Below, piece by piece: positions 36,102 to 47,545 of a DNA stretch of 64,000 bases (positions are counted from its first letter, which is position 1; each line of letters starts with the position of its first letter). This DNA comes from Dendrocalamus latiflorus (taxonomy: Eukaryota; Streptophyta; Magnoliopsida; Poales; Poaceae), in assembly GCA_017311315.1 (NCBI GenBank), contig CM029627.1:52233976-52297975 (forward strand), given 5' to 3'. Position numbers and translations under genes: made by a program. The notes beneath the pieces were generated by a model. That model had not been told where the DNA came from and ran no database searches. It saw nothing but the letters and a program-made list of their open reading frames with translations.

Positions 36102-38710
36102 TGTAACACCCTGGCTTAACAAAAGCCCAAGATGTCACTCAGCACCTCTACCACTACCAATTTTAAACAATAAAAAAGGTAACATATTGCAAGATAACAA
36201 GAACGGTATACCATGATAATTTAAAGATAAGTTTTAGTAGCATCAAACAACATAATTTTAAAACATAACATGAACCAAATGAATACCATGGCTATTAATA
36301 ATAAGGACCACTAAGCATCGCAACATCTAGCAATATAGCGAATAGAAGATACTAAAGGTAACCACAAGTTAACCAATTACTACAATAGTTGGAACTAAAT
36401 TGTTCTTATCTAAACTTGACTAAGTGCAAAGTGAAGTGAAGGCTAAATAATGCAGAAATCCATGTGCTACTCTCGTCCCATGCATGTTGTCATCATCGCT
36501 CATCTAAAAACAACAAAGAGGCAAGGGTGAGTCCATGACTCAGCAAGTATAAAATAGAATATTATACAAGATAGCAATATTTTAACATTTCATCTCAACC
36601 ATCATTATCTCACTTTCAAATTCACCTTTTCATTCAGTTACATGCACATGACATTTCTTTCTGATTCTCTACTCTTGAATGCAATGCTCAAACTCAATGC
36701 CTTCTTCTGCATATATCGGTATAGCTAGGTGTTCGCCTGTTGATGGCACACCTTTGCCCGATCCTTTTTCATAAAGGGTCACCCTGTGCTTTTTCATACA
36801 GCGTCTCCATACAAATCTTGATCTCCCACCTGACTTTGTCCTTTTTCATACAGGGTCGCCCTATCCTTTTTCATATAGGGTCTCAACGCATCAATATGAA
36901 TCATGAATGCTCATCATGCAATACAATGTAGTCATTTCCTTCCATCATATTAAACAATTAGAAGTATTCATCATCTTACCTCAAATCTCACTTTCATCAT
37001 CATATCATAAGTAAAGAACAATATAAATTCAACATTGACATAAGAAATAATTAAAGCAAGGCATCATTCAATCCAATTTTTAAGCACCCGAATACTACTC
37101 TACAAGGCACTTGCCTTTCACTTAGATATGCTGGCCGAAAGGATATGAAGATGGCATCACACTTGAAGTCTCCCCTACTACAGAGATTACCCACTCTCAA
37201 AATAGACCAACACAATGCAAAACATAAGTAAACAACAACGATCCTACACATTCTCCGAAAACCCCGCCTATTCCAACAAATACCAGTCTGTCAACTTGCT
37301 GGCCCAGTACGAAAGGAAACACACTCTCAATTACCTCATCGAAATAGAGCAAATCATACCATTTTAAGAAACTATACAAAATTTCCTACAAATTCTTAGT
37401 TGGCACAATCCTTCATATTAATTCATTTAAGCCTCAATATTAACCTAAAAACAGACCTGACCATTCTCTAGACAGTAGACTTGCAAATTTTTTATTTTTT
37501 AATCTATAGTAGAAAATATAACAAACCTTGATATTTATGAAATCTATAGGAAATTTCCCATAATTTTCTAGTTGTCACTAAATTTTAATTCTGGCCTTTC
37601 CTAAATCAAAATAGCACTTCTACTCTAACTAGTCCAGCAGTCACCGATCAAAAATTCGTGTTCTTAGATTACCTGGAAACCTTAAGCAACTATCTACAAT
37701 GTTCATGTTGATAAAATTTCTAAATTGGTTCATCTTCTATTTTTTAATCTGTTATTTAACACGAACCCCTGAAACCTGACAAATAGAAGGAATAGCAGAA
37801 TTGTAAAATTCATAGCTCCCAAACTACTCATCGGATTGACATGAATGGATACCCTACAGAAAGCTACTGAAGTCCTCTACAATTCTCTAGGAAATGAAAT
37901 TCCCATATTTCGCACCTAAGGGTCCAAAACATCGAATACGACAGACTGTACAAACCAATCTATTACCAAAATCTCTCCCGAATAGAAAATCACTAAGAAT
38001 AAACACAGAGAAATCAATTTTCACCCTTGGAGGCCACAACGAAGATCATTAGAGTTCCCACAAGACTTCCTTTCTTCTCCCTCCTTCCTCTTTCCCTTCT
38101 TCCTGGTTCTCCCCCTTCTTCTCCCTCTTTCCTCCTTCTTCCCTACTCTCTCTACCATGACAGCATAAACCTTGCCGCAGCAGCTAAAACCATTGCCACA
38201 GCAGTGCTCCTCTATGCTGCGGCAGTAGGACAAGAGTGCAACGAACCCTCTTGCCGCGGCAGCTAAAACCATTGCCACGGTAGACAAATTCCTTGCCGCA
38301 GCAGCCAACTTTCTTCAGAGCGGTAGCATTTTCCCCTGCTATGGCTGACCTTGGTGAGCATTGGGTAGACCAGCAGCAAAACCTTGCTGCGGCAGCCAAA
38401 TTCCTTGCCACGGTAACCAAATCCCTTGCCACAGCAGCACTTCTGAGGTGGCGGCTGCAGGGAGGTGGGAAGACAGGGGAAGGGCACAAGGGGGATGGAG
38501 GCTAGGGATGGGGAGGGACACCCCCTAGCTCCCCTAAATGGCCGGTCGGCCCACTTGGGCCAGGCTGCCGTGGGCCAATGGCCCAAGACCTACTAATCCC
38601 TCTATTTTTTCTCAATTTCCTTTTCAAAACTCTAGGATTTCTTCTTTAATTCTATTTAAATTTCTATTTTTAGTTCATTTAATTCTCCTAAAGCTATACG
38701 GGATATTACA
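36102..38710 (-). mobile_element. 5' LTR (about 2.6 kb) of a truncated LTR retrotransposon
   Basis: The block runs from TGTAACACCC to GGGATATTACA, with TG...CA ends on either strand and a short inverted repeat. The primer-binding site at 36088-36099 shows it is the 5' LTR on the minus strand. The internal gag/pol region and second LTR are not seen, so the element was truncated. The 38160-38450 part holds repeats of a CTTGCCGCAGCAGC/CCATTGCCACGGTAG unit. The LTR length and TGTAACACC end suggest the gypsy superfamily, but this is inference. Confidence 0.75.
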
Positions 38711-39422
38711 GAATCACTAGAAGACATAATCTCTAACTTAATGAGAATTTGCACAAAACTCCAAATTATGCTCTAGATATGTATTTTTACCAATTTTTCT
38801 CTGCTTTTGGTAATAAAGTCATCAAGACGCATGGAAGAAGATAGAGCATGAATAAAATAAAGTGATTGCATTTTATTCATTTTTAGCTTTAGGAGCCATG
38901 AAAATTATCCAAAATAACTTTAAAAGTATTACACCAAGTAATATTATATGAAGTAGCTATCTAGATTATGCCAATCCATATATAGCAAAGCTAAGCTATT
39001 TAAGCAAGAATATGAAATTAAATGGATTTTTAGCATGTCAAGTTGCTCAATATCATATTTTAGCCAAAGGTATCCAAAAATAAGTCAAGCCATGTCAATA
39101 AACTAAATAGAACCAAAAACCTATAATTGAGTCTGTTTAGAGTACTGTAAATTCTGAATAGGTATATGTCAACTGTGGTGGGTAGTGGTGGCAGCATAGT
39201 TTCCTAAGGGTGTCATATTACCATAGGAAATGGGAGGAACATAGAAAATTAGTAGGATGGCTTGCGTGGTTCAAAAATTATAGCGATGTATTCTTGAGTG
39301 TGGCAGGCATACACAACCAATAGTCCGGTAGTGTGTGACGAGGGGGGTGATTAGGGAGGGGAGTTGAACCCTAGTCATTGGATTGGGAAGATATATCGGA
39401 GGATTAAGGTGAACATGGTTAT
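38711..39422. other. Probable decayed repeat DNA, no gene seen
   Basis: AT-rich, with no long frames. It lies between two LTR-like blocks and may be flanking DNA of the element interrupted by 36102-38710. Confidence 0.35.
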
Positions 39423-41620
39423 TGTAGGATCGTATGGCACAATCAGAGGGGGGTGAATGATTGTCTTCGCTTTTTGCCACCTGAAATCAAAACACAACAC
39501 AGAGGAACAAAAGACAAATAATCTAGATTACCGAATGGAGATAAAAACTGCAGGTACTTGCTCGTACGAGCTCGAAGCACCTCTGTCGCCTGACTACTCA
39601 TCTTGACAACTCATTACGATTTCTCGTCTCGAACGCTCGCTCCGACCGCCACTTACGAGTGCTCGGATCGATCTCCTGCTCGTTCCGATTGCTCAGCACG
39701 ACAACGACGCACGTAGTCATGACCTCCTTCCGCCTGAAGTCCCTAGCCGTTCGACCACCAACCGAACGAGTACAAGCCAAAGACAAAACAGAGCACGTAA
39801 AATAGAGAGGAAGACCGATGCTATGGAAAGACAAGTCATCGAGAAACTTCTTCTGGAAAGGATCTGATCTACTATTTCTTCATCAAGTTCTTGGCTACAA
39901 AGCACCTCACGGTACCCCTAAAAACCTTCTCCACGAAATCTCTAAAACCTCATACGCTAACCTACCGCATCCCCTACTTTTATAGGCTAGCACACAAAGC
40001 GTGTTCCACTCAACACCTCAAACCATGTCCTTATCCACCTGGACACGCAATTCTATCTCTTCCTCAAATCAAGGGACCCAAAACCCTTCCTAACACGGGT
40101 TATAACCACCTTGTACAAGTCATGGGCTCCATCCACAACTCCATACTTCACACACGACGAAGCCTCCAGGATATCCCCTCCTGTATCTCCATCGTGCACC
40201 ATCACTGTGTGCTCTCACGTGAGCCCAATCACCTTGTGTGACCACCTGACCGCCTAAACCTCATATTACCCCCTTCTAGTTCCGGTCCTCCTCATCACCA
40301 ACCGTAACTGTCTCCACGCCTCCACGCAGCATCCACATTTGATCTCCACATGCTCCAACATGAGCTTGACTAGCTCACGTGGCATCCCAACTGCCTGGAC
40401 CTCAGATTACCCCCTCCTAGTCACGGTCCTCCTCGTCACTGACCCTGGCCGCCTCCATGCCCACCTACACATGCAAAGACCAAAGATACTCTCTCCTGGT
40501 ACAAGTTCTCCCCAACTTGACCATGATCAACACACATTAGCAAAACACACTCTTGTCTATCCCTAGACAAGAACCAAACCATCTACGACCATCCTCCGGA
40601 TCATTTATGACCGCACAGTCTATCGCTAACTAGAGCAAACCTTCAAACCACCCAACACGACGCTAACTCAGAGTACTTGTAACCCACAAGTACTCAGAAA
40701 CCACATGCACCGCTACTGGCCAACTATCGAGTACTGACTACTGAGTATCGATCAGAAATCACAGCCGCGACACGTACTCGAAGCTTACGAGTACAAACAA
40801 CACTCCCATACTCGACCGCTTACCACGATCGTGAAACCACTTCTATCAAGTACTGAGTCCTCCGACTACGAGTACCACAATCCTCGAGTACCCACCTGGT
40901 ACTACAGTAATGACCATTCATTAACGATCACCATACACCGACGTACCCGACGATCACAAGAGTGAATCACTCGTATCAACCATGAAGTCTACGAGTACCG
41001 ACCATGAAGCCTACGGCAACCGATCGCTAAGCCTCTGACTATCGAAGACAGAACAGCAGATTGTGAAGTCTACAAGTACCGACAAGACTACCAAAACTAC
41101 GACCATGAAAGCAGTCCACAAAACCTATGACCAACGACCGCAAAACCCTTGTGTATCGACCAGTAAAACCTTCAACTATCAAGTACAACCAGTAAAGTCT
41201 ACAATTATCGAGTACTGAACTTACGACGATGAAAAAGTACTGTAGCTACGATTACCTAATGTGGTCATAAGGTCGAAGTTGTATTGCTGTGGTCAAAGCC
41301 ATACATGGTCGAAAGCTACCATAGTCGTAAGCCAGATGTGGTCAAAAGCTGCCGTGGTCGTAAGCCAGATGTGGTCGATAGCTGCTGTGGTCGTAAGCCA
41401 GACATGGTCGACAGCTGTCGTGGTCGAAAGCTGGATGTGGGCAAAGATTGCTGTGGTCGAAGCCAGCCGTAATCGTAGTCGTGTTCATGCTGTGGTCGAA
41501 GTCTACCGTAGTCGTAGTCATGTTCATGCCGTGGTCGAAATCTGCCGTAGTCGTAGTTGTGTTCATGCCGTGGTCGAAGTCTGCCATAGTCTGTGGTCTG
41601 AAATCACTCATAACTGAGCA
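39423..41620 (-). mobile_element. Satellite-rich LTR-like block, minus strand
   Basis: The left edge TGTAGGATCGTATGG, read on the minus strand, is the CGATCCTACA ending that also closes the blocks at 49187 and 49782, preceded in all three by CAATCATTCACC-type text. The body is full of GAGTACT/GTACTCG words (40650-40990) and then CGACCATGG-type repeats, as in 47546-48200 in opposite orientation. These features suit LTRs of one family. No coding frame or primer-binding site was found. Confidence 0.5.
41330..41590 (+). repeat. Two minisatellites with 33-bp and 39-bp units
   Basis: A 33-bp unit beginning GTCGTAAGCCAGATGTGGTC is repeated about four times (41320-41440). It is followed by a 39-bp unit with TGTTCATGCCGTGGTCGAA repeated about three times (41478-41590). 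Both unit lengths are multiples of three, so open frames of 11-residue and 13-residue repeats appear (for example VVVSQMWSKAA). These are considered artefacts of the repeat. Confidence 0.9.
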
Positions 41621-42845
41621 AAACCACTCAAAGGCAAAGTTTTCGACTACAAATGACCAAGTCTTTCACAAACGCAAAATCGAAAGCAAACCAAATGTTA
41701 ATTATTCATCATCTCTTTATTCAAGACCATCCACATGGTCTAACAATTATGTTTTAGTTGCTTCATGTTGTTATTTTGAGCCCAAAAACCCATTCCAGAA
41801 CGTAATTCTAGTGACATCTTGAATGAACTACTGGAGTTGTTCATTACAATCATCATTAGCAAAATGATTGTTCTCAATGCATGGAAACTATACACATTTG
41901 TCATCATAAATGACCTAATATGTCAAATATTCCAAACTCAACCAACTTTCTCCGCCATATGGGGTGATGGCGACGCCCATCTATAGTACGTAGTTAGCAT
42001 TACTCTCCTTAATGAAAAGGTCCCCTCTCTAATTATGAGTAGAATATGCTATCATACTTTTCCCTTTCATGCCCCACAGAATATTGAGCAAGCCTTAAAC
42101 AATATAATCTCTTTATATAAAGCCTGTGAGATTAGCTTCTCATAAACAAACGACAAACGCATATCACGAAGCCCTAAAGAAAACACTGCAGTGATTGCAC
42201 TTTTGAACTTGGCATGAAAAGGCTCCAAGATAGAGCATTTTGTTTTATGAAAAGGGTTCTTTCATCGTTGATTACACTTTTGAGCTAATCTCATAGCCAT
42301 ACTAGGGCAAGCACGTAGCAAGTGCCATAAAAGTTACGAAGGCACGAAGAAGTTCATCTCGCGATACTTGGACGGTGATGGATGCAGATTCAACAGGAAA
42401 TAATTAAGATTTGGATGCATTGTAAGCGGAGTGCTTCTATAGTTAAACCGATCTCCATAGATTTCTATGTTAGGGTTAAGATCTTATTTTGCAAACTCAC
42501 GCCAAATCCCACCGACTTCATTTTTTTATTCAATTACATTGAGATGTATAAGCAATTTACCTTGGTTTTGTTACTTCACATATTGTTCTTTCACGAGAGG
42601 GCACATGGTTTGGCAAAGAAGAAATTAATTTAAGACAAGAATTTTAAAACAACTTTAGTTTGCACTCATCGTGTATTTAGGTCTTGTACTGCATCTTCCA
42701 TCGTAAGAAACCAATGATCTAATTAGGTCTTGTACAGCCACTACAGTCCCTATGGTTGTTATAGTGCCTAGTCAGCTCTAGGGCACCTTGAATTTTCTTC
42801 ACTAATGTCGAGGATCTGGTTCCCCCAAGGGACAATATATAGGTA
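41621..42845. other. Intergenic DNA, promoter-like patch but no gene
   Basis: An isolated TATATAAAG (about 42114) with TGAAAAGG words nearby (42221) resembles a plant promoter, but the following frame (83 codons at 42382-42633) has no recognisable domain. Nothing else is supported. Confidence 0.3.
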
Positions 42846-43010
42846 TGCTCTTTTAGACTGTGACTTATGACTTATGGCTATGGTTTTTGAATTCTAGTCT
42901 GTTTGCGAGAGGTAGTACGCAGAGGAAAATACTCGCATGCGATTTTGGTCGGTACAGTTTGTACTGTTCATTTGTACATAAGCCAAAAGCTCAAAATGCA
43001 AACGAACCAG
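42846..43010 (+). mobile_element. MITE copy (left part), same family as 32732
   Basis: It shares TGTTTGCGAGA, ACTCGCATGCGATTTTGGTC and AAGCCAAAAGCTC words with the other copies. The middle and ends are shortened, and the microsatellite follows at once. Confidence 0.5.
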
Positions 43011-43013
43011 AAT

Positions 43014-43047
43014 ATACATACATACATATATACATATACATATATAC

Positions 43048-43078
<31 letters not shown>

Positions 43079-43115
43079 CATACATATACATATATATATA
43101 TGTATGTATGTATGT
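43014..43115. repeat. ACAT/TATA compound microsatellite
   Basis: Runs of (ACAT)n and (TATA)n ending in (TATG)n at 43102-43115. Frames through it are artefacts. Confidence 0.93.
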
Positions 43116-43917
43116 ATTTATACTATATAGGACGTTGAAATGGGGCACCATGGTGTCTGGGCGCCAAACGAGAGGAGTGAACAAGCTGCTTCAAAAAATT
43201 AGGTATTCGTATTGGGTCTTAGCTTTTCTAGTTAGAAGAGAGAAGCAAAGACTAATACGAACAGGACAGTAATCTTCCAGAATTCTAACACAAAATGATT
43301 TTTTTTGTAACGATGTCCCAAGTATACAAAGCTTCGTGGAGTAACATATTTCTAAACGTATAGGTCGGCGATTCTCGACAATCATGCTGGTGACCGCTTC
43401 CCAAGGCCTAGAGAGCCTCATAACGCGTGCGCTATAGTTGGAGCTCTCATTAACGGCGCTAAAACCCTACCTAGGGTTTAACATCCATATTCCCTAACAC
43501 AAGCTTTAGGGCTCAACAGCCTAAGTAATCAACAACACGGTTTCCGAGGCAGTAACCGACCACGGCGAGCTAGCTGTGTGCACTGTGTGCACTGTGGCAG
43601 TACAAGCTTTCTCCTTGTTTAAGCTCACTTTCCATGGTTGAAGACAGAGGTAAGCAGCCAACTAATGTTAATCTTGCATCAACTTGCAAATTTATTTGCA
43701 TCATGGATGAGGTGTCCCTCAGGTTATAAAAATGGCCATGCCACTGGCAAGGGGAATGGCTAGCTTAGCTCTTCGTGTTTTCTTCTAGGGTTTGCAGAAT
43801 CAATCTAAAACAACTGTGCATGCACTGGCCAGCATGCTAAGAGTCACCTCTTTTTGAGCCATGAAAATGAGTGTGAATTTAGGGAAACAAGGTCTCTTGC
43901 ACATGCTCCCCTCTTAC
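43116..43917. other. Intergenic DNA, no gene seen
   Basis: Short frames only. The 43137 text GGGGCACCATGGTG recurs in part near 63878 (GCACCATGGTGCCC), possibly a MITE end. Confidence 0.35.
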
Positions 43918-44432
43918 ACTGACGGTGCGCATACATTGATGCATAGATGCACGGTTAATATAATTTGTTGTATCCACGCAAATGCATATGCATGTCTCAT
44001 GCATGCAAAGCGTATTCGAAGGGTTTCATATATTTGACTGGTTGTTTCTTTTACAGCTTATCTACAATTGTGGTTAGTGAGGTATTTTTTATTATCCTTC
44101 CGTTATCTACATATGTTAACATGCGAATTGTAGTTGTTGTTTCTATTTCGTATCACATACTTTTATTAGTGTGATTGCAACATAGTTTGATCATGGATTG
44201 TTTTGCTTTTGGGTACTACTATTTATTTCACGCTTCCAACATCAACCTACCTAGTTTTTTTTTCTGGGTTCGCCACTGGACTTCGCCCTAGCTAAAATTT
44301 TTTCCTGGGTCCGCCACTGACTGATGGTGCGCATACATTGATGCATAGATGCACGGTTAATTTGTTGTATCCACGCAAATGCATATGCATGTCTCATGCA
44401 AGCAAAGCATATTCGAAGGGTTTCGTATATTT
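43918..44432 (+). repeat. Direct duplication of about 115 bp flanking hAT-end remnants
   Basis: The unit GGTGCGCATACATTGATGCA through CGAAGGGTTTC lies at about 43922-44035 and again at 44325-44432, with a few substitutions and a 4-base deletion. Between the copies (44260-44318) are two hAT-type right ends, CTGGGTTCGCCACTG and CTGGGTCCGCCACTG, like the element at 62567. The structure suggests abortive or repeated hAT excision and repair. Confidence 0.85.
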
Positions 44433-45010
44433 ATCTACCCTTCTCCTTTCCCTAAAAGTGAGCTACATAGCAAATGCAATAAGCAAATAGAGGCTACGCG
44501 ATCCCAGCCTCGATCGAATCAACTGACTGTGTATTTAGGCCGAAAGCGTAGTACATCGCATTTGATTATGGTTCATGATCATGAATTGGGACCTCTCTCA
44601 ATAAAAATTAAGCATAGTGATGCAAGTTCATGAACCATAACCTAGCTCGACACGTGTCAAAAGATCTTCTGCACACCAGCCTAATGATTGCACTCATGAT
44701 TATATATTCACTTGAGAAAATTGCACCCGTCATGAAACTTTTGTCCAATATACCCAACTTTAATGTCGTGGAAGAAACTAATTAAAATTAAGCTATATGA
44801 AGGGTCCTTAATTAGCCTGAGATGTTAACATGATTGCATGAATACATATCGGTGCATGCCAATGCAGGACTATATATAATTAAGCCTGTACAACTGTATT
44901 TTTAAAGGAAACGAAAAGATACCGTGTTGCAAGAATGCATCTCATCAGTAAAGGAAAATTCTGTGTTCTTCTTGAACGCGTTGTTCTTTTTCTTTTTGAT
45001 AAGTTTAACA
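44433..45010. other. Intergenic DNA, no gene seen
   Basis: No domain or repeat end recognised. Confidence 0.35.
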
Positions 45011-45290
45011 GTTTTGCTATTGCACATGCGACTGAAATTTTTTATCTTTCAGTCACCTGAAATTGCACTCTCAATCAACTGAAAATGCAGCTCCCCTTTA
45101 AAAAAAACAGCTGAACTTTAGGTGATTCAGAGTGCAACTTCAGGTGGCCCTGAAATTGAACTCTCAATCAACTGAAATTGCAACCCCCCTCCAAAAAAAC
45201 ACCTGCAACTTTAGGTGATTCAGAGTGCAACTTCAGGTGACTGAAAGATAAAAAATTTCAGTCGCCTGTGCAATAGTCACTCCCTAAGTT
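45011..45290. mobile_element. Foldback MITE with inner tandem copies
   Basis: The outer about 60 bases at each end are inverted copies: the left reads GCGACTGAAATTTTTTATCT, and the right reads the same on the minus strand. The inner part contains two tandem copies of about 85 bp with AACTGAAAATGCA and GATTCAGAGTGCAACTTCAG. The sequence AAGTTTAA is found just outside on both sides (45001-45008 and near 45287), a possible 8-bp target duplication. The superfamily is uncertain (hAT or Mutator-like). Confidence 0.75.
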
Positions 45291-46625
45291 TAATTAATGC
45301 ACAAAGTTTAATTTTGCAATTCCCAGGTGGCATGCACTACTAGCTACTACGCGGAAGAATCTCTGGAAAGTTGCTTGTCACTTGAAAGAATTAATTGATT
45401 TGTTTCTGTTTATTTCCTCTATGATATATAGAATGGATGAGAATATTAGGTGCGAATTAGGGGATGTGAACTGTACCTTTGGCTTCAAGGATGAACACAG
45501 AATAGAAAGACACACAAACATTTCAGGTTAGGTATGGGTATAGTACTTCTAAACGATATAAAGTAATAAAGCAGATGTAAACCTAGTTATTTAACTAATA
45601 TTTGAAGAAAGTCAATTGGCCTTAGCTAATATTTGTGTTTGTAGATAATGATGATGACATAGTCATGGAATGGGAGATATGTAAGTGACTTGGCGATAAG
45701 ATTTTTTATGATAGATGTGGCCAATTCAGGAAGCTGCTAAGCGCTACAAAATTTTGGACGCTTTAATGTCCTTTTTGTGTAAGAAAATATGTCCACGTCG
45801 TACCTTCAGTCTTGCTTATTTTCTTCTTTACAGGTCGGCGGATGACATATTTTTGCAACTTCGAAGGAGACATGTACAACACAATGAATCGAAGCTGCTC
45901 GATCACAGAGTGCTGCTTGAATTCGAAACTTGTGCTTTTGCTACAAAGCTAATCGAAAAGTTAACTAGTAGATGGGAACAGATCGAAGAGTTTGTATAAT
46001 AATGAATTTTGGAAATAGTTTCTAGAATAGAATTGGCATGGAGCATAACACATTGACAACAAAATTGGTCATATGAAATCACGGAATATTCCAAATGAAG
46101 CCAAGATATGCTAACATATATAGTTTCCAACTCTTATTAGATAAAACTTCTCATTGCAATAGTATACACGCTAAAGCGCAATGTAAACGCCGAGATATTT
46201 GAATACGACTACTCAAGCCAGAAGATGGCCATGACAAGCACGAGCCTAGCTAGCTTGTACACCAAAGCTTTTGAGCTGTGCCTTTCCTAGTTTATTGGAG
46301 GATCAAACCGAGATCAAGCCTTGTTCCTTGACCGATAACACGTACGTAGGGAATCACCGAAAGGCAGAAGCTCGCATTGGACTGTGAACGATGCTTCGTG
46401 CGTTGCTACTTTGCTAGCATTGCACTGTAAAGGCAGGGACTCACTTGCAGGGTACTGCTAACTGGCTTCTATTTGCCGTCGGTGTTTTGCTTTCTTTTGC
46501 TAATATTTTGTTTTCATGTTACACACGGTTTAGCTAGTGGAGTGTATCATAAGGTTTTAGCATCGCCCATACATGGCAATGACATCTGAAAACTTTTACA
46601 ACCAGAAGAGTGTTTGAGCAGGTAA
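45291..46625. other. Intergenic DNA with one unexplained frame (45715-45999)
   Basis: A 94-codon plus-strand frame begins at 45715, and its C-terminal half is charged and could be helical (LQLRRRHVQHNESKLLDH, KLIEKLTSRWEQIEEF). It matches no family I know and could be a broken exon. A possible acceptor (TTTACAG) precedes its second half at 45834. No other gene evidence exists. Confidence 0.3.
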
Positions 46626-46805
46626 TCATTACTATTATAAAAGAACGAGTTGGTGGTCGTGCGTCCGTTCTTCTCCAACCGCTCTATTTCTTTAGCTTCT
46701 CATTGCTCTCCACTTTCCAACCGATCAGAGCAACTCCCTTCTATAGCATGATTAATTCTCTATACATCCAATAAATTTTGTTGCAACGCACGAACACGTA
46801 ACTAG
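46626..46805 (+). mobile_element. Short non-autonomous Helitron
   Basis: The 5' end TCATTACTATTATAAAAGAA and the 3' end GCAACGCACGAACACGTAACTAG match the usual ends of small rice Helitrons (TC at the 5' end, CTAG at the 3' end). The bases outside are A before and T after, as Helitrons insert between A and T. It is 180 bp and non-coding. Confidence 0.7.
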
Positions 46806-47545
46806 TATAACTATTAAGGGCCAGTTTGCGGTTGCTATATTTTAGATTGTAGAATCTAGTTAGTTAGCTTGCAGATTCCAGCAAGATTTTGAGGTTATGG
46901 TGCTCTAAGAAAATACTCCTTGAAGTAAAGTGTTATATCTAAAAGAAGAACAAAATATGAGTTATTTTGAAAAGCCATTTTAACGCCAAACGGAGCCTAT
47001 GTCTCTACATATATACAATTTATTTAAGTTAAATAAAATCAATTTTAAGCATATAAAGAACAATTCAGAGTTTCAGAAAAGAGAAAATGCCTTCAAAATT
47101 TTCAAGAATCACCTTTTACCATCCGGTCAACCATAATGTTTAACGCTAACAGGATTCACTGTAGTGGTTAGCACAAAAACCTTGTCATTTTTTATGAAGC
47201 ATCATGCTGCACTATTGCATTTAAATTTAAAACAAATCTTCAAATTAAATACCGGAAACCTATCATGAAATAGGGAAAACACCAAGTTCAATATGCTATC
47301 GCAAAGTTCAAACCCTCTTATAGTTATACTCTCTCTCTCTCTCTCCAATATTGCTTCTAAGTATAACAAAACTGCTTACCTTTGTCCACAGTAAAATGCC
47401 CTTACATTATCAGTTGCATTTCTCATTGTTGGACCATTTGGATAGGTCGTGAACATTGTGATGATGAATAATTGACATTTACATTGGAGGTGTTGCATTG
47501 AAATTTGCATTTGTGAAAGTTTTAGTCAATGCACTATTGTAAAGC
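46806..47545. other. Intergenic DNA with a possible MITE remnant
   Basis: GGGCCAGTTTGCGGTTGC (46818) and GCCAAACGGAGCC (46986) look like decayed inverted ends of a small element. A (TC) microsatellite lies at 47332-47346. No gene seen. Confidence 0.35.

Noticed and set aside
38021..38586. Overlapping frames up to 107 codons on both strands
   Set aside because: They come from the CTTGCCGCAGCAGC-type repeats inside the 2.6-kb LTR.
41261..41822. Frames of 118 and 124 codons with 11- and 13-residue peptide repeats
   Set aside because: Produced by minisatellites whose units are multiples of three, open on both strands and several frames. No start context or domain.
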